From: Lucinisca nassula
Lineage: Eukaryota; Mollusca; Bivalvia; Lucinida; Lucinidae
Length of the DNA: 64,000 bases
Direction: 5' to 3'
Assembly: GCA_963580285.1 (NCBI GenBank)
Contig: OY757016.1
Location: 46,143,124-46,207,123, forward strand
In this document: piece after piece, positions 10,130 to 20,029 of the stretch
Layout: each line of letters opens with the position of its first letter
How positions within the stretch are numbered: position 1 is the stretch's first letter
Notes under the pieces: generated by a model
Database searches by the model: none
The model's input: only the letters and a program-made list of their open reading frames with translations
Told to the model about the DNA's origin: nothing
Position numbers and translations under genes: made by a program

Positions 10130-10495
10130 GGCCTTCATGCGGACTGAACAAATTATTTGTCTTAATCGCGACTGAAGTAAGGGCGAGGATTGTGGCCACG
10201 TAAAATCGATTTAAGCCCCACAGTGGAATTCGTTTCCGCTGACCGTTCTAAGGCGGTTCTTCTGTCGCGGTTTATTTTTGTTATGGTTTGTCTTTTGGTG
10301 TTTGTGTCGCTTATATTATTTTATTTTGGATAGCCTTTTGGCCATTTTGCGGGAAAGTTACTATCCTATTGGCTTTCCGCTGTTGGTGTTTCCGTTTGAG
10401 TCTGTTGCTTCATGTTTTCCCGTTGGTGTCTCTGATAGGAGCTGCGGGTTAATTGTATCGATTCCTGATCATTGTCTCTACTTTCATTCCTCGGC
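10130..10495 (+). repeat. Repeat R copy flanking the reverse transcriptase 5' end
   Basis: Runs from CCTTCATGCGGACTGAACAA through GTAAAATCGATTTAAGCCCC, GGCGGTTCTTCTGTCGCGG and TTATGGTTTGTCTTTTGG to CGATTCCTGATCATTGTCTC. It is inverted relative to the R copy inside the gene. The minus-strand ORF beginning ATGGCCACAATCCTCG at 10199 lies in this repeat and is not the true start of the gene. Confidence 0.75.
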
Positions 10496-11070
10496 TTTCA
10501 TTGTTGAATCTGAAAGCAATAACGTCTTCGCAACCTTGAAAGATTCTTTGTTACTGAACTTTTATTATGCACGAGTTAATTATTAGATATGACATTAATT
10601 TCAATTTGGCAATTATTTTGATGCATAATAAAGAAAATAAGGGTTGGTATAGCAAAGGTAGAATGTCACCAGCACTAACCTATTTTCAGTCATTAAATAC
10701 TATTTCCAAACATTTGTAGGTTCTATCCGATTCTGTTTAATAAAATGTTTCTTCATGGCATGTTTGTCGCCATATATACTGTAAAAGTGTGATGGTAGTG
10801 CTAATGTAGGTCTAACTGGGTGTATTTGCGGATATTTTTTGCCTCTGATTTATGTTCTTGCGAGTGTGGGGGCGTACTTTAAAGCCGTGTAAATCAGTTT
10901 TTATTTATGTGTTTGGAAAGGAGACTTGCAGTAATTGTATTTGCAGAAACACAAGAAAGAATTTACTTCATCTGGAATATAAGAGTAAGGTTTCATGGCA
11001 CTAGGACTATGTCTCAAACCGAAGCAAAACTTATAAATTGTCTATCCGAAATAGCCCGCTGCATTATCCC
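10496..11070. repeat. Repeat X, copy 5
   Basis: X-a remnant (CTCGGCTTTCATTGTTGAATC) followed by X-b (ATAGCAAAGGTAGAATGTC, TATATACTGTAAAAGTG, TTTCATGGCACTAGGACTATG, GAAATAGCCCGCTGCATTATCCC). The X sequence stops at ATTATCCC, where the next HINE-like element begins. Confidence 0.65.
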
Positions 11071-11873
11071 ATGCAACTTGAGAAAACAACCAGCGGATCG
11101 CGTATACCCCCGGTCAGTACCACTCCAACATATTTTTCGAGATTGCATGTAATATGAATGAAGATGTCAAGAAGCTATAAGAATCTAAAATGTGGTTGTA
11201 AAAGCTAAACCAAACACAAATTTCTAAATGGACCAAGTAACTGAAGGGGTGGGGGCATCAAAGTAACTGAAGCAGCAGTGTGGGGTATGCATCAATAAAA
11301 TCAATGGACAGGTATGGAAAAACCAATGCAAGTATAAATTGAATTTGTGTTAAGAGTTTAGAACATACACGCATCTATAAACTTTGTCACAAAACTTGAA
11401 CCAAATGTAAAATTTCTATGTTTGTGACTTTGACCTCAAGGTAACTGTGTGGGGAGGCAGGGGCATGCATCAATGAAATCTTTAGACCGGTATGTAACTT
11501 CAGTGTAAGTATCATCAAAATCTATGATAGGGCTCAGTAGATAAATCTCTTAGAAACTTTAACGCAAAACTTTAATGGAATGTAAAAATTCTAAGTCTGT
11601 GGCCTTGGCGTCAAGGTCACTGCAGGCAGGTGGGACATGCATCAACGAGATGTTTAGACCAGTATGTAACTTCAGTGTAAGAAAGAACTAGATGTATCAA
11701 AAGAAGGTTCAGAAGATACAATATCTTAGAAACTTTAACGCAAAACTTTAAGCAAAATGTTAATGGACAGGCGGACAGACGGATAGAAGTCCGGATAGAC
11801 GGACAGACGGACGGACGAACGCCAAAACGAAAACTATATACCCCCATAGCATACTTCGTATGTCGGGGGTATA
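11071..11873. mobile_element. Pearl/HINE-like element with ~170-bp units and 3' hairpin
   Basis: Begins near GCAACTTGAGAAAACAACCAG followed by TATACCCCCGG. It ends in a strong hairpin, TATACCCCCATAGCATAC-TTC-GTATGTCGGGGGTATA, then AAAA. Between the ends are about three degenerate units sharing GGCATGCATCAATGAAATC, ACCGGTATGTAACTTCAGTG and AACTTTAACGCAAAACTT, then a GGACAGACGGA-rich tract (11764-11818). It interrupts repeat X at its left edge. No coding region. The ORFs at 11617-11982 and 11760-12134 merely cross the GGACAGAC tract. Confidence 0.6.
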
Positions 11874-12032
11874 AAAATAGTCCTTGCAATCCATTTGCAT
11901 ATTCTGAATATGTTCCAGTAAAATAACAAGTTGCATACCATTTGCAAGTGTTTTGCAACAGATTGGTGCAAACATTTTGCAAACATAGCTGTACCTCTGC
12001 AAAGAGATTGCAAATATATAGAGTATAGTTAA

Positions 12033-12160
12033 TTTTTTTAGTTTGAAAACCAAAAATATTTCATCTAGTGTGTTGAAAACATCTAAATTTTCACGAGTGC
12101 TTCGCACTCGTGAAAATTCGGATGTTTTTAACACACGAGATGAAATACTTTTGGTATCCG
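12033..12160. repeat. Long imperfect hairpin (foldback MITE)
   Basis: The arms AAATATTTCATCTAGTGTGT...ATTTTCACGAGTGC and GCACTCGTGAAAATT...ACACACGAGATGAAATA are inverted copies around a TTC loop near 12096. Pairing extends outwards to CCAAAA/TTTTGG. The pattern is that of a foldback element. It stands just upstream of the promoter-like block. Confidence 0.85.
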
Positions 12161-12231
12161 CCGAAAAAAAGTTAATGTTCTTTTTATTATATGATTTATT
12201 AGGACACTTACGGTAATTGATTGACCAGAGG

Positions 12232-12279
12232 TGACGTCACTATATAAGCCGGGCTAGTTGACGTCAGAACTGTCAGTTT
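12232..12279 (+). promoter_or_regulatory. Promoter-like block: CRE, TATA, CRE, initiator
   Basis: A full CRE palindrome TGACGTCA (12232-12239) is followed at once by TATATAAG (12241-12248), a second TGACGTCA (12259-12266) and an initiator-like TCAGTTT (12273-12279). The A of the initiator is 34 bp from the start of the TATA box, the spacing of a focused metazoan core promoter. A splice-donor-like AAG|GTATGT follows at 12335. Nothing in the sequence proves activity, and it may belong to a mobile element. Confidence 0.45.
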
Positions 12280-12558
12280 CAAAGCATAAACAAATCGAAA
12301 TTTTGAATTTTTAGTTCAAAGAATGCTTTTCAAGGTATGTTACAGAATGCGTTGTGCTTATTTGAAGTCCATTTAATTTTTGAAGGCTCTATGTGACATG
12401 CACACAGCCACTGTATCATCGATTCCATGTGTAGCAGTTGGTCGTGGTCATTTTATCACGTTGGAAAAATAATACGCTAATTTGAACACATATTTCCTCG
12501 CACAAACTCTAACTCAGCCATTCAGTGAACTTGTACGCCTTGTAGACCATTTGTAACA

Positions 12559-12738
12559 ATGACAGCTAAGCCTAAATCTGTGATGGAGCATTTAAATAAT
12601 TATGCCCGAGATGTGTGTCGGCAAAAGGGTGATGTTCAAATCAAAGCGCTACTGTTGTCAAATATGGCGCCTGTTCATTCAGTTTTAATGCCACACTTCA
12701 AAATATATTCTACCGACATAAGGAATTATTATTCGTAG
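12559..12738 (+). CDS. Small ORF, 59 aa, downstream of the promoter-like block
   Basis: The ATG stands in the good context AACAATGACA. The predicted product starts MTAKPKSVMEHLNNYARDVC and ends NYYS. It is basic to neutral, with no signal peptide or membrane segment, and I recognise no domain. A possible first intron runs from GTATGT (12335) to CTCTAACTCAG (12517), which would join a short leader exon from the promoter to this frame. The ORF could also be the start of a longer spliced gene whose next exon is elsewhere, or chance. I see no homologous copy in the window. Low confidence. Confidence 0.2.
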   Translation: MTAKPKSVMEHLNNYARDVCRQKGDVQIKALLLSNMAPVHSVLMPHFKIYSTDIRNYYS

Positions 12739-12794
12739 TTAATCAAAGGAAAGTTAACCTTTTTTTTCGACCAGATCGTTAACGTCAACGCTAC

Positions 12795-12841
12795 AGTGAA
12801 ATGATATAAATGGTATCAGTCAATACGATATCATTTCACTT
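12795..12841. repeat. Short hairpin AGTGAAATGATAT / ATATCATTTCACT
   Basis: A 13-bp perfect inverted repeat around an 18-20 nt loop. It is preceded at about 12750-12775 by TTAACC(T)nCGACC, which resembles the inverse of CGAAAAAAAGTTAA at 12165. The promoter-like block and small ORF may therefore be enclosed by inverted ends. Confidence 0.6.
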
Positions 12842-13489
12842 GTGATTGATAGCAGTTTTATTTGTTTCAGATATGCATTGATTTTACTGCTAAGTATAAA
12901 ATAAAAAAAAGCTTTTAGCACACTACGAATGTTCGCAAACAGGATCTCTGACAGTTTTCATACTGCAAAGCTTTTGCAAACAGTGACTTAAAATCACTTG
13001 GTAAGATTAATTAACAGTCTTTCCTTAATAGCAGTCTGCAAACAGTTTACAAACATCAACTCTGATTTTTATTCAGGTGCAAAGCTTTTGCAACTAGTTA
13101 CTTTGAAAGTATTTCTCGAAAGTGTAATGTAAAAGGTTTTATAGTCATTTAAAAAGTATCTTTTTTCATAGGGTCTTTGGAATTAAATGCGAAACAGGAT
13201 TTCAAAATTTGATCTGCGTGTTGGGCATTACAATACAACGTTTATAGCCATAACATGTAAAATGAATTTAAAAACCTCCCCTTTTATATACAGAATGATA
13301 TTTGTATTTTTGGGTTATTTTTCAATCTATGCAAAAAACAAGTCAGGGTCATCAGTTGAGAAAATTCTGTAGTTCTTAACCAATAAATGCTGCATGCCAT
13401 GGTTTGATGACTTCAAGTTATTTTAAACATTTGTCATCATCTACTAGCATAGAAGGCATGGCCTAGACCATTTGAATACAATTGATGTG
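12842..13489. other. No gene seen
   Basis: AT-rich sequence with recurring GCAAAGCTTTTGCAA-like and TTGCAAACA words (also at 11880-12010), suggesting an old degenerate repeat. A 61-codon ORF (13187-13372) has no recognisable features. Confidence 0.4.
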
Positions 13490-14445
13490 ACTGGGGTTGG
13501 GTGGGGTGGGGTGTTGTAGCGTAGTGTAGGGTAGTTTGGAGTGAGTTGGGGTAGGGTAGGTGGGTGGGTGGGTGGGAAGGGGTGGGTGGGATGGGGTAGG
13601 TTGGGGATTGGGGGAGGTTGGGGTGGGTAGGTAGGGTAGGGTGGGGTTAGAATTGGTAGGGTAGGTAAGTTGGGGTTGGGTAGGTTAGGGTAAGGTTAAG
13701 TAGGGTAGGGTAGCTAGGAAGATATGGGGTAGGTGGTTGTGGGCAGGTGGGTGCACTGGTGTGGAATGAGGTTGGGAAGGTGAGGTGGGGATGGGTGGGG
13801 TTAGGATGAATGCATTGGCATGGTTGGGGTAGGTTTTGTTGGGTTGGAGGTAGGTAGGGAAGGTATGTTGGGGTTTGGTGGGCAGGGGTAGTGCAAGATT
13901 AGGTAGGGTAGGGTAGGTAGGGTGGGATTGGGGTAGTTGGGGATGGATAGGGTGGGTGCATTGGTTTGGGGTCGTGTGGGGTATTGTAGGTTGGGTGGGG
14001 TTTGGGTTGTGTAGGCAGAGAACAGTAGCTAGGGTGGGTGAGGTTTGGGGGGTGGGGTGGATAGGTTTGGGTTGGATGGGCGGGGTAGGGTTAGGTAGGG
14101 TGGGATTGGGTTATGGTGGGTGCGTTATGGATGGAGTGCGGTAGGGTAGGTGGAGTGCAAAGTAGGTAAGGTGTGATTGGGGTAGGTGGGGTTGAGAGAG
14201 TAGGGTAGGTGGAGTTGGGTTAGGTAGATGAGGTTAAGGTCGGGTAAGTAGGGGTTAGGAATGTTAGGGTAAGGTTAAGTAGGGAAGGGTAGCTAGGAAG
14301 ATATGGGGTAGGTGGTAGGGGGTAGGTGGGTGCACTGGTGTGGAATGAGGTAGGGAAGGTGAGGTAGGGAAGGTGAGGTGGGGATGGGTGGGGTTGGGGT
14401 GGATGCATTGGCATTGGATGTGGTAGGTTTTGTTGGGGTGGAGGT

Positions 14446-14690
14446 TTTTGTTTGTTTGTTTGATTTGAGGTTTAACGTCCCCGTCAAAACTGTGAAGGTC
14501 ATTTTGGAGACGTTGCTTCCAGGTTTGTGGGACTTTTACTCGACATTGACATGAAATGAAATCTCAAGCCCCTGTCGCCCAATGATCCTCTAAGCGGTGT
14601 ACCAGTACTAGTGTGCAGGTCAGATTCAGCTCTGTGTAGAAGCATCATGCAGCCCATATATTTCTTCAAGCCCCTATGGGCGGGGACCGG
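14446..14690 (-). mobile_element. SINE family A, copy A2, in the G-rich array
   Basis: Minus-strand copy with the tail complement GTTTGTTTGATTTGAGG at left and the head complement AAGCCCCTATGGGCGGGG at right. Roughly 55 bp is missing in the middle around the GGGTTTATTAGCATGG segment. It shows as an island of balanced composition in the G-rich strand. Confidence 0.9.
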
Positions 14691-15198
14691 TTGGGTTGGA
14701 AGTAGGTAGGGAAGGTATGTTGGGGTTTGGTAGGCAGGGGTAGTGTAAGATAAGGTAGGGTAGTGTAGGTAGGGTGGGATTGGGGTAGTTGGGGATGGGT
14801 AGGGTGGGCGCATTGGTTTGGGGTCGTGTGGGGTAGGGTAGGTTGGGTGGGGTTTGGGTTGTGTAGCTAGAGTTCGGTAGCTAGGGGGGTGAGGTTTGGG
14901 TAGGTGGGGTGGATAGGTTTTGATTGGACGGGTGGGGTAGATTTAGGTAGGGTGGGATTGGGTTATGGTGGCTGCGTTATGGATGGGGTGTGGTAGGGTA
15001 GGTGGAGTGCAAAGTAGGTAAGATGTGGTAAGGGTAGATGGGTGGATAGGATAGGGTAGGTGGGGTCGGGGTAGGTAGATAAGGTTAAGGTATGGTAAGT
15101 AGGGTGGGGTTGGGATAGGTAGGAGTAGGTACGTCGCATTCAACTAGGCAGGGTAGGCTAAGTAGGGTGGGGTTAGGGAAGTGGGGGATTTTAGGGTA

Positions 15199-15502
15199 GT
15201 TTGTTTGTTTGTTTGATTTGAGGTTTAACGTCCCCGTCAACACTATAAAGGTCATTTTGGAGACGTTGCTTCCAATTTTGTGGGACTTTTACCCGACATT
15301 GAGATAAAATGACATCTTAAGCCCTGTCGCCCAATGAAACCAATAGGGTTTATTAGCATGGACGGTCCGCCTCGCACCGCGGTTCCTGGACAGGCTTAGA
15401 TCCTCCAAGCGGTTTACCAGTACTAGTGTGCGGGACGGATTCAGCTCTGCGTGGAAGCATCATGCAGCCCATATATTTCTTCAAGCCCCTATGGGCGGGG
15501 GC
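15199..15502 (-). mobile_element. SINE family A, copy A3, in the G-rich array
   Basis: Near complete, from the GTTTGTTTGTTTGATTTGAGG tail complement to the CCCCTATGGGCGGGGGC head complement, about 304 bp. It includes GACGGTCCGCCTCGCACCGC and GGTTTACCAGTACTAGTGTG. It is a good reference copy for the family. Confidence 0.92.
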
Positions 15503-16232
15503 GGAGGATTTTATGGTAGGATAGGATAGGGTAGGTAGATGGGAATGGTGGTGTTAGCTGGGGTAGGTTGGATGGTAAGGGGAAGGTAGTTTGGGGTTAC
15601 GTGAGGTGGGGTGTTGTTAGTTAGGGTAGGTAGAGTGGAATTTGGATAGGTAGGGGTGGGTAGTGTCGGTGTGTTGGTATGGGGTAGGGTAAGGTAGATG
15701 GGATGAGAGTGGGTATGTTGTGTGGGGTTAGGTGGGGATGGGTAGGGTAGGTACGTTGGAGTTGAGCAAGATTAAGGTAGGGTAGGATAGGTTAGGTGGA
15801 GTGGGAAGGGTAGATAGGCTGGGATAGGGGTAGAAGGGGTGGTTAGGTAAGATGCTTTGGGGTGTCTTGGGGTGGAGTAGGGTTGACAGCTTTCATGATA
15901 CCAGACATTGCAAGTATCACAACAAATTCACCAGTTTTTCATACCAACACTTTCAGTACAGAGCCCGCAGGGGTAATATTCTTTTCTATTCCATACAGGA
16001 TGTGATGCATCAGAGTAGCGTCCCTTGGTTTGAATGACGTCATTTATTTTACTGATGACATCACAAAATTATTGACTTCTCAAAATCATATAGTTCCATT
16101 TGCATTTTAGCAGAGTTTGTTCTGCTTGAATCTGAAAAAAAAAATCTGATATCTGAAGATGCCAGACAAGGAAAGACAAAGATCAGATAAGTGGAGTGTA
16201 GGGCAGGCTGAGAGTAGGATTTCCATAGAAGG

Positions 16233-16407
<175 letters not shown>

Positions 16408-16408
16408 T

Positions 16409-16688
16409 TGTTTGTTTGATTTTAGGTTTAACGTCCCCGTCAACACTGTACATTCAATTTTGTGGGACTTTTACCCGACATTGAGAAGAAATGACTTCTC
16501 AAGCCCTGTCGCCCAATGAAACCAATAGGGTTTATTAGAATGGACGGTCCGCCTCGCACGGCGGTTCCTGGACAGGCTAAGATCCTCTAAGCGGTTTTCG
16601 TACCAGTACTAGTGTGCGTGCGGATTCAGCTCTGCGTGGAAGCATCATGCAGCGCATATATTTCTTCAAGCCCCTATGGGTGGGGCTT
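16409..16688 (-). mobile_element. SINE family A, copy A4, inside the GATA tract
   Basis: Family A copy on the minus strand, with GTTTGTTTGATTTTAGG at left and CCCCTATGGGTGGGG at right. GATA units lie on both sides, so the SINE landed in the microsatellite. A target duplication cannot be separated from the repeat. Confidence 0.9.
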
Positions 16689-16689
16689 T

Positions 16690-17176
<487 letters not shown>

Positions 17177-17442
17177 TGGACATGTCCAAAATAAAATAAA
17201 AAGGATGAAATGATCGACCTCAGAATTTCAGGGGTGAAAGTGTTTAATCATGTAAATCAGTCAATACATTTGCGATGTCATCAATGAAATAAATGACATC
17301 ATACAACCAAGGAACGCTACTCTGAATTTACCAGCACCAATAGAATAGAATATAATAGAATACTTTTTATTTCCAATCAAGGGACCAAGTTCACATCCTG
17401 TTCCAGATAGGGGTAAAGTTGGCTCTCCAGGTCTACCAGATA

Positions 17443-17788
17443 CAGTAGAACTTTGATGGCTCGAACACCGATGGCTCGTTTACCATGGATGTGTCGAACC
17501 CATTCTTGAGCCCCTAGCGAAATCCTCTACATAAGACATAGTGGGGGATAATTAAGGATAATTTAGTCTTTTAGTCCTGCAAATGTATGCTGTGTGTACT
17601 CATTAGAATCGCCTTGATGAGGAAATTCTAATGAGTACACACAGCATACATTTTCATAGAGAACACCGAAAATATATCTAAAAGTATCTCATTATGCCTC
17701 CTGACAGTAACCTCAGTGGCTCAAACTACCTCAATCTCGAACAGATTTTTGAGGTCCAAAAGGTGTTCGAGCCATTGAAGTTCGAATG
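17443..17788 (+). mobile_element. MITE type B (TA-flanked, GGCTCGAACACC ends)
   Basis: The left end CAGTAGAACTTTGATGGCTC and the right end GAGCCATTGAAGTTCGAATG are inverted repeats, each bordered by TA (17441-17442, 17789-17790). The interior holds a near-perfect hairpin at 17581-17655 (GTGTGTACTCATTAGAATCG ... TTCTAATGAGTACACAC). The ends and TA target suggest a Tc1/mariner superfamily (pogo/Tigger-like) parent. A second copy in opposite orientation is at 55464-55807. Confidence 0.8.
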
Positions 17789-17884
17789 TATGAGTTATTA
17801 ACCCATTCTGTATCAAATGGAATCTTGCAGTTGTTTTCATCACAAGTCATTTAAATTTTTTTAGAAGCCTCTGTGGTATAGTGG

Positions 17885-18307
17885 CATTACGCAAACACGC
17901 CTATACAAATACACTGCCACCTTTATCGCCGAAAAAATGCAAATTGTATGATGAAAAATTGTGATATTTTTCTTATTTCTGCTCATCGAGGCGGTTCTAA
18001 CGAGTACCCAAAATCTATATTTTAGAGCAGAAATATAGAAGCCTCCATGGGGTAGTGGTTACGCTACTCGCCTTGTAAACCAGGGATCGCAGGATCGATC
18101 CCGGGCTTCTCCAGACTTTCGGATGAGTCGTTAAACCGAGGTCCCGTCTCCGTATGACCTTAGCTGTTGGTGGGACGTAAAACTCAAACACTCACTCATT
18201 TTAGAGCAGAAATAGGAAAAATAAGGTATACCCCCGGAAACCCCAGTTTTACTATATAAAAGTGGGGTTCAAGGGGGTCAAAATTATATAGGCATGTTTT
18301 CGTAATG
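17885..18307 (+). mobile_element. MITE type A, copy A1, split by a SINE
   Basis: Left end CATTACGCAAACACGCCTAT; right end ATAGGCATGTTTTCGTAATG is its inverted match. The interior has TTATTTCTGCTC, the right half of the hairpin core (GAGGCGGTTCTAACGAGTAC) and CCCCAGTTTTACTATATAAA...GTGGGGTTC. A tRNA-Thr-like SINE interrupts it at 18036-18197. Removing the SINE and one duplication restores the MITE. Confidence 0.85.
18036..18197 (+). mobile_element. tRNA-Thr-derived SINE (family B), copy B1, with target duplication
   Basis: The head is tRNA-like: GCCTCCATGGGGTAGTGG as box A region, CTTGTAA as anticodon loop (TGT, threonine) and GGATCGATCCCGG as box B. The body has CTTTCGGATGAGTCGTTAAA, CCGAGGTCCCGTCTCCG and TGTTGGTGGGACGTAAAAC, and the tail is CAAACACTCACTCA. 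It is flanked by the direct repeat ATTTTAGAGCAGAAATA at 18019-18035 and 18198-18214, inside a MITE. This is direct evidence of retroposition. Other copies are at 31594, 50151 and 60391. Confidence 0.95.
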
Positions 18308-18309
18308 TC

Positions 18310-18646
18310 TTTGCTACTTTAACATCCCCACCAACACTGTTTATGTCATTTTGGAGACGTTGCTTCCAATTTTGTGGGACTTTTACCCGACATTGAGATG
18401 AAATGACATCTCAAGCCCTACCGCCCAATGAAACCAATATGGTTTATAAGCATGGGTGGTCCGACACTCGCACCGCTTTGCCTGGACAGGCTTAGATCCT
18501 CTAAGCGGTTTACCAGTTTGTTTGATTTGAGGTTTAACGTCCCCGTCAAGCGGTTTTCCAGTACTCGTTTGCGGGTCGGTTTCAGCTCTGCGTGGAAGCA
18601 TCCTGCAGCCCATCTATTTCTTCAAGCCCCGATGGGCGGGGGCGAC
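18310..18646 (-). mobile_element. SINE family A, copy A5, containing a nested tail insertion
   Basis: Minus-strand family A copy from AACATCCCCACCAACACTG to CCCCGATGGGCGGGGGC. At 18517-18547 it contains a 31-bp piece identical to the family's own 3' tail (complement), flanked by AAGCGGTTTACCAG (18503-18516) and AAGCGGTTTTCCAG (18548-18561). Confidence 0.9.
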
Positions 18647-20029
18647 TACTTGCCTGATAAATCCGTTTTTTTTTTATACCTACATTCGTTTTTGATAAGC
18701 ACTAAAAACTTTGAAGTGTCAACCAGATTGATGATATAACTTGTGACATCATCACCAACAACTGACATCATTACCATGTGCTCATCCGGGCACCTGCCTT
18801 GGAGCAGCTTCCTTTTCCTGTTAACCCAAGGACAATCAAGCTGCAGCAAAAATGAGCTTTTTAAATAAACTCAAGAAATCAGTCATTTTTGAGATGGCTG
18901 ACAGAGGAACACCTAGATAGGATGTCCTTAGGGTCGAGCGGTCCGAGAGGCAGGCTGTATTGAACCAGAATCCTGAAGGGGTAAGGAAAAGACAGGAAAC
19001 GGTTGACCATGCAGCCCTCAGACCAGGATGTATGGGACACCATTTCCCTGAGTGGTGGTTGCTCTGAGCCAAAATCAGGAAGCGATATAACTAGAAAGGA
19101 AAAACCAGAAGATATTATTCAATAAAATTAATGTATTTAAAGACTTGCAACTTCAGCTTAAAGGCCCACATCCAGTGCGGATTAAAAGCAGGATATAGCA
19201 TGTTGTTGTGAATCGGATCTAGGGAACTACAGTTATCTATCCTTATCAATAAGATCAAAACGAAAAGAGCAAATGACTAGAATTTCATAGGAAAACCACC
19301 AAGGTTGAGAATTACACCGAAATTCGAATGGAATTTCGAAGAAAAAATAAAAAAAACACCAGAATTCCGATGAATTTTTACCAGAATTCTGGCGATTTTG
19401 TCCAGTGGAATTCCACCGATATGAATTCTTGAATTCCAATTAGAATTTTAGTAAGGATCTCCATATGACCTTAGCTGTTGTTTGGATGTAAACAAAAACA
19501 CTCATTTCAAAATTTAGGGGTGTCAGGTTGACCGTTGTGGAAATTGTCGGAATATTTTGCAGTCTTTCCAGGCGACTAAGGTCCTGATCAGATGCCACAG
19601 AAAGGGGCTTCCTATCAGGACTTGTACTGTTTGCCAGTTACCCTTTAAGGGGTTTCAAATACAAGATGGGTAAAGAGTATGTACATGAAGGTCCGAGCTT
19701 CTCGTAGATACCTGATGTGCTTTTGTGGCCGATGAATGTCCATCGTGCGTCATGAGACTGTCAGCAAATAATTTAGCTTGCCTCTTGAAACAACAACAAT
19801 GGTTAACCCTTACAACGCTAAATCCCGATACTGATATTTATGCATACTGCGGCATCTGATCTGGCCCTAAACTGTTTGCCAAACCCACCACATATCCAGT
19901 CTAGATTTTACAGGTAACTCTCTTTCATGTACGCAAGACTGTGATCTCTCAGTTGAACAAATAATATGGCAATTTTTGGGTCGATTGTTTGTCATTCGAC
20001 CCAAATTTACTAAGCCGAAAAGCCCTTCG
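18647..20029. other. No gene seen; SINE B tail fragment and H1 hairpins
   Basis: No convincing gene. A fragment of the SINE B tail (CTCCATATGACCTTAGCTGTTG) lies at 19459-19505. H1-type hairpins lie near 19580-19642 (GTCCTGATCAGATGCC...TATCAGGACTTGTACTG) and 19840-19885. Around 19270-19440 AATTC/GAATT words are strikingly dense. Confidence 0.5.

Larger units (their letters stand above)
7963..10145 (-). pseudogene. Broken reverse transcriptase (Penelope-like?), split by a SINE and repeat R
   Basis: Minus-strand pieces read in order as one gene. They are WLPKLHK and ARFIANSSSCTTTELS near 10090-10000; ATLPHNLIKEQLSDLIE near 9810; GIPMSTNCAQLLADLFLF near 9590; SRYLDALLNID near 9440; KIYDERDDFDL near 9280; then SINE A1 (8928-9227); then DGDVQRVPSYGV and QLIRFARVCSHVTDFNTRN to 8800; then repeat R (8144-8643); and finally FRKIIF...NINVI-type sequence to VNPITV and MTVPT-stop at 7963. 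The catalytic YLDD is YLDA and GIPMG is GIPMS. Stops and frameshifts are frequent, so it is dead. The WLPKLHK...R.I.S.S start and GIPMG resemble Penelope-like elements, but I cannot fix the clade. A second copy lies at 40700-41403. An overlapping ORF at 9921-10199 is a wrong-frame shadow. Confidence 0.8.
13490..15870 (+). repeat. G-rich degenerate minisatellite, 2.4 kb
   Basis: The plus strand is an irregular mixture of GGGTAGG, GGGTGGG, GGGGTTGGG and TAGGTAGG with very few C residues. Larger-scale repetition is visible: the block from GGTAGCTAGGAAGATATGGGG to the GTTATGGTGG segment recurs (13710-14110, 14285-14440 and 14690-15020). Two family A SINEs interrupt it. The run-length pattern offers many potential G-quadruplexes on the plus strand. 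It is not a canonical TTAGGG telomere array. ORFs here are compositional artefacts. Confidence 0.9.

Noticed and set aside
9921..10199. ORF starting MATILALTSVAIKT as the N-terminus of the reverse transcriptase
   Set aside because: It starts in repeat R and runs in the wrong frame; the real motifs WLPKLHK and ARFIANSSS are in another frame over the same DNA.
13490..15870. Telomeric or subtelomeric array
   Set aside because: The unit is not TTAGGG and order is irregular; no other telomere feature is near.
19270..19440. Cluster of GAATTC-like words as a regulatory or restriction-related feature
   Set aside because: Low-complexity A/T-rich sequence. The words are irregular and no wider structure is present.
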